Shown piece after piece: positions 1 to 6,150 of a stretch of 6,894 nucleotides of DNA. The stretch covers positions 403-7,296 of the forward strand of contig DQCL01000134.1 in assembly GCA_003533975.1 (NCBI GenBank), given 5' to 3'. Under the pieces are notes generated by a model. It saw only the letters and a program-made list of their open reading frames with translations, searched no databases and had not been told where the DNA came from. The position numbers and the translations under genes were made by a program. This DNA is from Octadecabacter sp. Its GTDB lineage: Bacteria > Pseudomonadota > Alphaproteobacteria > Rhodobacterales > Rhodobacteraceae. Within the stretch, counting starts at the first letter, position 1. The number at the start of each line of letters is the position of its first letter.

Positions 1-216
1 GTTTGGGGCCAAAAGGGGGACGCGCTGTATTATGCCGCCTTCTTTGCAGACAAAACATTCAACCCTTTCATTCCTTACCCCATTCTGGCGTTCTATTTCA
101 TCTTGCTGACCTTGGTGATCATCGGGATCATGGGGCGAATTGGCCGCCGTCTAAACCGCCATTTACCGCAGGACGCCAAGCCCAAGTTTCGTTTTCGTCC
201 TCAAATAATTCGGTGA
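1..216 (+). CDS. C-terminal end of a membrane protein, probably an amino-acid-type ABC transporter permease (partial)
   Basis: The reading frame is open from the first base to a TGA at 214-216, giving the last 71 residues of a protein that starts upstream of the window. About residues 27-45 form a strongly hydrophobic helix (YPILAFYFILLTLVIIGIMG). A basic stretch with several Arg follows, then a short polar tail rich in Lys, Arg and Pro, as expected for a last transmembrane helix with a cytoplasmic C-terminus. This pattern, with an aromatic loop before the helix, resembles the ends of HisM/GlnP-type amino acid ABC permeases. The stop lies 6 bp before the first ligase gene, so the two are probably co-transcribed, and an importer for an amine or amino acid would suit the downstream enzymes. 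The membrane-protein call is firm. The permease family is an inference from a short fragment. Confidence 0.55.
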   Translation, partial: VWGQKGDALYYAAFFADKTFNPFIPYPILAFYFILLTLVIIGIMGRIGRRLNRHLPQDAKPKFRFRPQIIR

Positions 217-222
217 TCCGTT

Positions 223-1551
223 ATGACATGGCTCCATGAAAACCCTGACATCAAGTCGATCCGCGTCGCGGCTTCGGACCTCAACGGTGTGGCCCGTGGC
301 AAGCGAATTCCGACCAAATTCGCGCACAAAATAGAAGATGATGGCACGCGCTTTCCACTGTCAGTTTTGAACCTCGATATTTGGGGCGAAGACATCGAGA
401 ACTCACCGCTCGTGTTTGAAGCGGGTGATCCAGACGGCGTTGCCCTACCAACCGAACGTGGCTTCATGCCAATGCCTTGGCTGGAAAGCCCATCCGCGTT
501 CTTGCCGATGTGGATGCACCGCGAAGATGGCAGCCCTTTTGAAGGTGATCCACGCCATGCCCTCGCCGCGGTTTTGAAACGCTATGCCGATCGTGGACTG
601 ACGCCTGTGTGCGGCACGGAATTGGAATTTTACGTTGTGGACGACAGCGGCAAGGACTTGCAGGTCGTTCCATCCGAACGTTCCGGTAAGCGTCGCCCTG
701 GTGCAGAAATTCTTTCACTGCGCGCGTTGGATGGTTTCGACAGTTTCTTTTCGGCGCTTTATGACGGTGCCGAGGCGATGGACATCCCCGCCGAAACCGC
801 AATCTCCGAAGCCGGCCTTGGCCAGTTCGAGATCAACCTCAGCCACAGCGACGCCATGAAAGCCGCGGACGACACATGGTTGTTTAAGCTGTTGGTGCGC
901 GGCATGGCCCGCAAGCACGGGTTTGCGGCCAGCTTTATGGCCAAACCTTACCCCGAATACTCTGGCAACGGCATGCACGTACATTTCTCGGTACTGGACG
1001 GCGACGGCAATAACATCTTCGACAACGGCGGCAGCGAGGGCACCGACGTGCTGCACCACGCCATTGCAGGCTGCATGAACGGCCTCAGCGCAAGCGCTTT
1101 GATCCTCGCACCGCACGGCAACTCCTATGATCGTTTGGTTCCCAACGCCCATGCGCCGACGTCCATTTGCTGGGCCTATGAAAACCGAACCGCCGCAATC
1201 CGCGTGCCGGGTGGCAACCACAAAGCCCGCCGTATTGAACATCGCGTTGCAGGGGGGGATGTTAACCCCTACCTCATGCTCGCCGCTGTACTTGGTGCCG
1301 CGTTGACGGGGATTGAAGACGGTGAAATGCCCCCACCGCCAATCATAGGGAACGCATATGATCAGGGTCTACCGCAGCTGCCGGGCAGTTGGGCCGAAGC
1401 GATCAACAGCTTTGAGATGGATGATCGGATCAAACGTATTTTCCCGAAAGAGCTGATCCGCAACCTCGTCGCGACAAAACGTCAAGAATTGCAGGCCTTC
1501 GCGGACCTCAGCCCCGGAGAACGGATCAACCTTTACCTAGATACAGTCTGA
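223..1551 (+). CDS. Glutamine synthetase-like gamma-glutamyl-amine ligase (PuuA-like), first copy
   Basis: This 442-residue cytoplasmic enzyme of the glutamine synthetase superfamily probably makes a gamma-glutamyl-amide from glutamate, ATP and an amine. The N-terminal beta-grasp part (about 10-100) carries DLNGVARGK (19-27), the PuuA-like version of the loop that holds Asp50 in true GS. The catalytic domain shows the metal and substrate ligands in order: ELE (133-135), SEAGLGQFEIN (195-205), GMHVH (250-254) as the ATP/metal His site, NSYDRLVP (300-307), ENRTAAIR (320-327), RRIEHR (336-341) and NPY (348-350). All key acidic, His and Arg residues are present, so it should be active. The length is a little below E. 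coli PuuA (about 470). The start has only a weak GGTGA-like site at 212-216, overlapping the upstream stop. Translation ends in tandem stops, TGA TAA. The amine could be putrescine, another polyamine, a monoamine or ethanolamine; the sequence does not decide. Confidence 0.88.
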   Translation: MTWLHENPDIKSIRVAASDLNGVARGKRIPTKFAHKIEDDGTRFPLSVLNLDIWGEDIENSPLVFEAGDPDGVALPTERGFMPMPWLESPSAFLPMWMHREDGSPFEGDPRHALAAVLKRYADRGLTPVCGTELEFYVVDDSGKDLQVVPSERSGKRRPGAEILSLRALDGFDSFFSALYDGAEAMDIPAETAISEAGLGQFEINLSHSDAMKAADDTWLFKLLVRGMARKHGFAASFMAKPYPEYSGNGMHVHFSVLDGDGNNIFDNGGSEGTDVLHHAIAGCMNGLSASALILAPHGNSYDRLVPNAHAPTSICWAYENRTAAIRVPGGNHKARRIEHRVAGGDVNPYLMLAAVLGAALTGIEDGEMPPPPIIGNAYDQGLPQLPGSWAEAINSFEMDDRIKRIFPKELIRNLVATKRQELQAFADLSPGERINLYLDTV

Positions 1552-1619
1552 TAAACAGTCCGGCTTGTGCGATAGCTAAAGGCAGATTAGCCTAACCACA
1601 AATCAACCATTGGTGTTTC

Positions 1620-2297
1620 ATGAAAATCGGTATTTTGCAGACTGGCCATTCTCCGGATGAGCTGCGGCCCGTGATGGGCGACTATTCCAATCTGTTCGAA
1701 CAGCTCTTGGCGAACCAAGGTTTCACGTTCGAAACCTTCAGCGTCGTGGATGGCATATTACCGGATACGCCGGATCAATGCGAAGGCTGGCTGATTACAG
1801 GGTCCAAACATGGCGCATACGAAGACCATCCGTGGATTGCGCCACTCGAGTCCCTGATCCGTGAGATTTACGCGAAAGAGGTTCCGCTGGTCGGCATCTG
1901 CTTTGGCCACCAGATCATCGCGCAAGCCCTCGGCGGTAAAGTTGAAAAGTTCAAAGACGGCTGGGCCATTGGCCGCCAAACCTACGATTGGGACGGCGAA
2001 GTTATTTCACTCAACGCATGGCACAAAGACCAAGTCGTGCAACGACCTGCTGATGCAACACCAATTGCCTGCAACGATTTCTGTGAAAACGCGGCACTGG
2101 TGTATGGTAAACGCGCATTCACGGTTCAAGCCCATCCGGAATTTGACGCTGAGTTTATTGAGGGGTTGATACGCACCCGTGGCGGCGCGGTTCCTCCCGA
2201 TTTGATCGACGCTGCACGCGCAGACCTTGAAAACGACATCGACAACAAACGCCTTGCCGCGCAAATCGGCGCTTTTTTCAAAGGAGTCGCCCCATGA
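1620..2297 (+). CDS. Stand-alone class I glutamine amidotransferase (GATase1), possible gamma-glutamyl hydrolase
   Basis: This 225-residue cytoplasmic protein has the class I (triad) glutamine amidotransferase fold. The nucleophile elbow is GICFGHQ, with Cys94. The catalytic partners are in AHPEF, with His172 and Glu174. The oxyanion-side segment LITGSKHGAY (58-67) and the NAWHKDQV motif (132-139) resemble the amidotransferase half of GMP synthase and small YfeJ-like proteins. No synthetase domain is fused, and the length is that of the domain alone. It lies between two gamma-glutamyl ligase genes and overlaps the second by 4 bp. A plausible job is therefore to hydrolyse a gamma-glutamyl bond, as PuuD does, or to supply ammonia to a ligase. 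The elbow is the GxCxGHQ type rather than the PuuD/peptidase C26 type, so orthology to PuuD is not claimed. No clear Shine-Dalgarno precedes the ATG. The fold is near certain; the role is inferred. Confidence 0.85.
   Translation: MKIGILQTGHSPDELRPVMGDYSNLFEQLLANQGFTFETFSVVDGILPDTPDQCEGWLITGSKHGAYEDHPWIAPLESLIREIYAKEVPLVGICFGHQIIAQALGGKVEKFKDGWAIGRQTYDWDGEVISLNAWHKDQVVQRPADATPIACNDFCENAALVYGKRAFTVQAHPEFDAEFIEGLIRTRGGAVPPDLIDAARADLENDIDNKRLAAQIGAFFKGVAP
2281..2286 (+). promoter_or_regulatory. Ribosome binding site for the second ligase gene
   Basis: AAGGAG lies 7 nt before the ATG at 2294, inside the end of the amidotransferase gene. It is the best Shine-Dalgarno match in the window and supports the 2294 start, which also forms an ATGA overlap with the upstream stop codon. 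Confidence 0.75.
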
Positions 2298-3646
2298 GCT
2301 GGGCAGACAACATCCCCAAAGCCGCCCGTGACTACCTGGATGCGAACCGTCTGGATGAAGTCGAATGTATGATCTCCGATTTGCCCGGCATCGCCCGCGG
2401 CAAGGCAGTTCCAGCGGCAAAATGGGAAAAACTTACGCAGTTCCATCTGCCGGAATCCATTTTCTTTCAGACCCTTACAGGGGGCTGGGGCGAAGCGGCA
2501 GGTGATGCGGGCTTTACCGAACCCGATATGGTTCTGAAGCCGGATTACACGACAACAACTGCCGCACCTTGGGCGGCGGATGGCACCCTACAGGTCATCC
2601 ATGACGCCTTTGACACCAAGGGCGAGCCGATCCAGTTCAGCCCACGCAACGTCCTCAAACGTGTTGTTGCGCTTTATGAAAAAGAGGGTTGGACACCTGT
2701 CGTCGCCCCCGAAATGGAATTCTTCCTCGTGGCGCGCAACACTGACCCAACCAAGCCGATTGAACCGATGATCGGGCGCTCGGGTCGGCCCGCCGCCGCC
2801 CGCCAAGCCTATTCCATGACAGCCGTGGACGACTACGGCCCCGTTATCGACGACATCTATGAATACGCTGAAATCCAAGGCTTCGAGATTGACGGCATCA
2901 CGCAAGAAGGCGGAGCTGGCCAGCTTGAGATCAACCTGAACCACGGTGATCCGGTTGAACTGGCAGATCAGGTGTTCTTTTTCAAACGCCTGCTGAAAGA
3001 AGCCGCGCTCAAGCATGATTGCTACGCGACCTTCATGGCCAAACCGATTGAGAACGAACCTGGCAGCGCGATGCATGTGCACCACTCGATCCTTGATAAA
3101 GACGGCAATAACATCTTCACCGGCCCGCAAAGTGGCGAGACGGATGCGTTCTTCCACTTCATTGGCGGCCTTCAAGAATACCTGCCCAGTGTCATCGCCG
3201 TTATGGCACCTTACGTGAACAGCTATCGCCGTTACGTCAAAGACCATGCAGCCCCGATCAACCTTGAATGGGCGCGCGACAATCGCACGACCGGCCTGCG
3301 CGTGCCGCTTTCATCGCCCGCAGCACGACGCGTTGAGAACCGCCTCGCGGGGATGGACTGTAACCCATACCTTTGCATCGCTGCGTCGCTGGCCTGTGGT
3401 TACCTCGGCATGAAAAACGAAATCCGGCCTGACAAACGCTTTCAGGGCGATGCCTATGAAGGCGATGGCGAACTGCCCCAAGGCCTGCATGCCGCGCTCG
3501 ATCTGTTTGATGAGAACACCGAGATGCACGAGATACTCGGCCCGGAATTTGCCCGCGTCTATTCAATCGTGAAGCGTGCTGAATACGAAGAATTCCTGCA
3601 TGTCATCAGCCCTTGGGAGCGCGAGCATCTCCTTCTAAACGTATGA
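2294..3646 (+). CDS. Glutamine synthetase-like gamma-glutamyl-amine ligase (PuuA-like), second divergent copy
   Basis: This is a second ligase of the same superfamily, 450 residues and probably ATP-dependent, also expected to join glutamate to an amine. Motifs in order: DLPGIARGK (29-37), EME (140-142), EGGAGQLEIN (205-214), MHVHH (260-264), NSYRRYV (309-315), NRTTGLR (330-336), RRVENR (345-350) and NPY (357-359). The catalytic set is complete. It differs clearly from the first copy across the N-terminal domain, with a different segment at about 45-115, and in its C-terminus, which ends WEREHLLLNV, an ending I associate with the PuuA-like branch. The two copies are thus old paralogues rather than a recent duplication. 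The start overlaps the amidotransferase stop by 4 bp (ATGA) and the stop overlaps the next start in the same way, implying coupled translation. A different amine specificity from the first copy, or a mixed complex, are both possible. Confidence 0.88.
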   Translation: MSWADNIPKAARDYLDANRLDEVECMISDLPGIARGKAVPAAKWEKLTQFHLPESIFFQTLTGGWGEAAGDAGFTEPDMVLKPDYTTTTAAPWAADGTLQVIHDAFDTKGEPIQFSPRNVLKRVVALYEKEGWTPVVAPEMEFFLVARNTDPTKPIEPMIGRSGRPAAARQAYSMTAVDDYGPVIDDIYEYAEIQGFEIDGITQEGGAGQLEINLNHGDPVELADQVFFFKRLLKEAALKHDCYATFMAKPIENEPGSAMHVHHSILDKDGNNIFTGPQSGETDAFFHFIGGLQEYLPSVIAVMAPYVNSYRRYVKDHAAPINLEWARDNRTTGLRVPLSSPAARRVENRLAGMDCNPYLCIAASLACGYLGMKNEIRPDKRFQGDAYEGDGELPQGLHAALDLFDENTEMHEILGPEFARVYSIVKRAEYEEFLHVISPWEREHLLLNV

Positions 3647-4749
3647 TAAGGATTGCGTTTCTCTTAGTTACCCTTCTGGGAGGATTGATCGCATTCGGCG
3701 CGTTTTACCTGGTGCGCGGCGACGACAGCACACCCGCGCCGACAGAAGTGGCGCAAACCGAAGCACCACAAGTCGCGCCGGAACCAGAAGCCGAAGCTGC
3801 GCCGGATCCCTTGTTTTTCCTGCAAGGGATTGACCTTGGTGATGGAAATGTAACGCTGGTTTTGAACGATGAGCTCACCAATCAAGGGCGATTGGTTGTA
3901 ACCGACCGATCAGCCCTCGCCGCTGCACAAGCGACGGCCTTCGTGACCGTTTCCACCGAAGAAGGGGGAACTGTTGAACTTATTGAGGCCGGCGCCCCAC
4001 CCCAATATGCGTTCGCCAAAATTTACCGCGATGATATCTTGGTCGCGACGCTGACGTGCACAACGACACTCTGTGGTGGCTTTACCCCCGAACACATGGA
4101 CATCAGCACTTTGCTTGACGTGGCTCAACCACTGACCAGTGCGCAGTCCTCCTTTGACGCCTATGACGACTACCTCGCCAGTTTCGAAGCGGTCAACGCG
4201 ACGACCGAATATATGTTCCTTGATCTACGCCCTGCCGATCCGTTCCCGCTTGAAAAGCAGACCGCACGGATGGAACTCGCCCTGCCGACGCTTGTTACTC
4301 CGGCGAATGCCGCGTTTGATCCCAATGTAGCATCCGCCCTTGCCCGCACCATCGTTGAGCCCTTGCTCCCCGACGGTGCACAGATTTCCGAGGTTGTCTT
4401 TACCGCAACAGGCGAAGGCCTTGTTGCGGATGGTGATAGCGGAACACCTGTCCTTGCTGGTGGGGCGCCGATCCCCTTCCCTGCAGTAAAATTCACCGAC
4501 GTCACGGTCTCCATTCAAGGTGTCTCGACCCTTAGCAGCGCTGCGCTCGACAGTCTCAGCGGCCAACCGCTCCAGCGCACCGATTACCAAGACGCATTTG
4601 AAACCTTCGTGACCCAGCGCCTCCAAAGCAGTTGTGCAGACTGTTTCACCGTCAAAATGAACGGCGATTTCTACGACGATGCGACCATCATTGCGTCTGA
4701 ACCTGAAAGCTATCAACTTGACTACTATGATCTACGCGAGGCCCCATAA
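3643..4749 (+). CDS. Membrane-anchored extracytoplasmic protein of unknown function
   Basis: I do not recognise this 368-residue protein. It begins MIR, then a hydrophobic helix at about 4-23. No lipobox Cys and no convincing signal-peptidase site follow, so it is probably an N-in, C-out anchored protein. Residues 28-54 are an Ala/Pro/Glu-rich linker likely to span periplasmic space. The remaining ~310 residues look soluble and beta-rich, with many Thr/Val/Asp. The only cysteines form two close pairs, Cys139/Cys144 and Cys331/Cys334 (CADC), consistent with disulfides in an oxidising compartment. I chose the ATG at 3643 over the TTG at 3613, because it starts right at the membrane helix and overlaps the ligase stop as ATGATAA; the longer form would put a charged 10-residue extension in front. 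There is no good Shine-Dalgarno, so translation probably depends on coupling. It ends 6 bp before the oxidase gene, which ties it to the amine pathway by context only. Confidence 0.8.
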   Translation: MIRIAFLLVTLLGGLIAFGAFYLVRGDDSTPAPTEVAQTEAPQVAPEPEAEAAPDPLFFLQGIDLGDGNVTLVLNDELTNQGRLVVTDRSALAAAQATAFVTVSTEEGGTVELIEAGAPPQYAFAKIYRDDILVATLTCTTTLCGGFTPEHMDISTLLDVAQPLTSAQSSFDAYDDYLASFEAVNATTEYMFLDLRPADPFPLEKQTARMELALPTLVTPANAAFDPNVASALARTIVEPLLPDGAQISEVVFTATGEGLVADGDSGTPVLAGGAPIPFPAVKFTDVTVSIQGVSTLSSAALDSLSGQPLQRTDYQDAFETFVTQRLQSSCADCFTVKMNGDFYDDATIIASEPESYQLDYYDLREAP

Positions 4750-4755
4750 CCCGAT

Positions 4756-6063
4756 ATGACAAACGCCCTTTACCGCAATGACCGCCCCGCGACGTTCCCC
4801 AACAGCTGGTACGCCGCAACCGCCGACATCCCACCAGAACGCGCGCCGCTGCACGGCAAAATCAAAGCAGACGTCTGCATTGTTGGCGCTGGTTTCACAG
4901 GCCTCATGGCCGCGCTTGAACTGGCTGAGGCAGGGATGGACGTTGTCGTGCTGGACGCACACCGCGCAGGCTGGGGCGCATCTGGACGCAATGGTGGGCA
5001 AGCGGGATCTGGTTTCAACCAAGACCAACGCTGGATTGCCGCGAAACTTGGCAAAGGCGCCGCAAAGGCGCTCTGGGATATGACCGAAGAAGGCAAAGCC
5101 CTTCTAAAGTCACGCATTGAAAAACACGCACCCGAAGCGCGGTTTCGCCCAGGCGTTGCACATGGTGCATACAACGCCGTCGAAGCACGCGAACTGCGTG
5201 ATGAAGCTGAATTTCTACGCCGAACCTATGACTACAAAGACGTCGAAGGGCTGACCCGCGAAGCATTCCAAAGCATTGTAAAGTCACCAAATTACCAAGG
5301 TGGCCTGATTGACCGTGGTGCGGGCCACATCCACCCGCTGCGCTATGCGCTTGGCCTTGCCAAGGCTGCCGAACTTGCCGGTGCACGCATCTTTGAACGC
5401 TCAGAGGTGCATGAAATTATCGAGGGCGACCCTGCTGTTGTTGCCACCGGACAGGGCCGCGTGACTGCTCCGTTCGTGCTGCTTGCGGGTAACGGCTACC
5501 TGCCCAATATCAACAAAAAGGTTACGGCAGGTACGATGCCGCTCAACTCTTTCATCGCCGCGACCGCGCCTTTGGGCGAGCGTGCCAAGGACATCCTGAC
5601 CCAAGACATCGCCGTTGCAGACAGCAAATTTGTAGTGAACTATTTTCGGCTGTCAGAGGACAACCGCCTGCTGTTTGGCGGGCGCGAAAACTACACCACA
5701 GGTTTCCCGCAAAACTTTGAACCCGCTCTGCGCAAGCGTATGGAAAATATGTTCCCGCAACTTAAGGGCGTGAAGATTGACTATACGTGGGGTGGCACTT
5801 TGGGCATCACGCCAACCCGTTTGCCTGCCCTGTTACGCGCCTCGCCCAACATCCTAAGTGCTGGCGGATACTCCGGGCACGGAGTGGTTCATTCAGGCTT
5901 TGCTGGTAAGCTCATGGCCGAAGCCGTGCGTGGGCAAGCGGAACGTTTTGACGTGTTTGCCAGCCTCCCAACCCCGCGCTTTCCGGGCGGCACGATGCTA
6001 CGCGCACCTTTGCTGATGGCCGCCATGACGTGGTATTCGATGCGCGATCGCCTCGGTATTTAG
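4756..6063 (+). CDS. puuB: FAD-dependent gamma-glutamyl-amine oxidase, PuuB-like (DAO family)
   Basis: This 435-residue flavoprotein of the D-amino-acid oxidase/glycine oxidase family is close in length to E. coli PuuB (about 426). The PuuB reaction oxidises gamma-glutamyl-putrescine at its free amine to the aldehyde, releasing ammonia and H2O2. The FAD-binding Rossmann motif is VGAGFTG (43-49), with an acidic strand end, VVVLDAHR (63-70). GASGRNGGQ (74-82) is the second flavin motif typical of PuuB-like enzymes. GHIHP (190-194), FPQLKGVKIDYTWGG (333-347), GYSGHGV (371-377) and the C-terminal FPGGTMLRAP...YSMRDRLGI agree closely with PuuB as I remember it. It follows the anchored unknown protein by 6 bp and completes a ligase-plus-oxidase pair with the upstream genes. 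No strong ribosome binding site is seen before the ATG. The symbol marks the family; the real substrate may be another gamma-glutamyl-amine. Confidence 0.85.
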   Translation: MTNALYRNDRPATFPNSWYAATADIPPERAPLHGKIKADVCIVGAGFTGLMAALELAEAGMDVVVLDAHRAGWGASGRNGGQAGSGFNQDQRWIAAKLGKGAAKALWDMTEEGKALLKSRIEKHAPEARFRPGVAHGAYNAVEARELRDEAEFLRRTYDYKDVEGLTREAFQSIVKSPNYQGGLIDRGAGHIHPLRYALGLAKAAELAGARIFERSEVHEIIEGDPAVVATGQGRVTAPFVLLAGNGYLPNINKKVTAGTMPLNSFIAATAPLGERAKDILTQDIAVADSKFVVNYFRLSEDNRLLFGGRENYTTGFPQNFEPALRKRMENMFPQLKGVKIDYTWGGTLGITPTRLPALLRASPNILSAGGYSGHGVVHSGFAGKLMAEAVRGQAERFDVFASLPTPRFPGGTMLRAPLLMAAMTWYSMRDRLGI

Positions 6064-6090
6064 CGCAAAAGCAATAATTGATCTAAGTCA

Positions 6091-6119
6091 TTCACCTGTC
6101 ACAAACCGTCTGCTATTAA
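6091..6119 (+). promoter_or_regulatory. Candidate sigma-70-type promoter before the aminotransferase gene
   Basis: TTCACC (6091-6096) and TATTAA (6114-6119) each match four of six positions of the -35 and -10 consensus and are separated by 17 bp. They lie in the 87-bp gap 6064-6150, the longest non-coding stretch in the window, with the predicted start of transcription about 25 bp before the ATG. I see no hairpin terminator in the gap, so read-through from the oxidase gene is also possible. The call rests on spacing and weak matches only. Confidence 0.3.
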
Positions 6120-6150
6120 GCGCACAAGATAGCAACCGAGAGAGCGGAAA

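Noticed and set aside
715..1242. Long open frame on the minus strand (175 codons) inside the first ligase gene
   Set aside because: It is antisense to well-conserved catalytic motifs and shows no family signature; it is a by-product of the coding strand's codon use.
1552..1619. 68-bp gap between the first ligase and the amidotransferase as a terminator or promoter
   Set aside because: The only hairpin is a 5-bp stem (1575-1579 with 1587-1591) without a T-run, and the best -35/-10 pair (TTGTGC, 17 bp, TAGCCT) matches only half of each consensus.
2588..3247. Long minus-strand open frame (219 codons) inside the second ligase gene
   Set aside because: Same reasoning: the plus strand here encodes the EME, QLEIN and HVHH motifs, and the antisense product resembles nothing.
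3613..3642. Upstream TTG start adding ten residues to the anchored protein
   Set aside because: It would deepen the overlap with the ligase to 34 bp and place a charged stretch before the helix; the ATG at 3643 gives a normal N-terminus and the same ATGA coupling as the gene before it.
4225..4716. Minus-strand open frame (163 codons) opposite the unknown anchored protein
   Set aside because: The plus-strand frame has a coherent anchor, linker and domain layout and fits the operon by its ATGA overlap and 6-bp gap; the antisense frame has no such support.
6046..6053. GCGATCGC palindrome near the end of the oxidase gene
   Set aside because: I noticed it only here, inside coding sequence; an isolated octamer is not evidence of a repeat family or operator.
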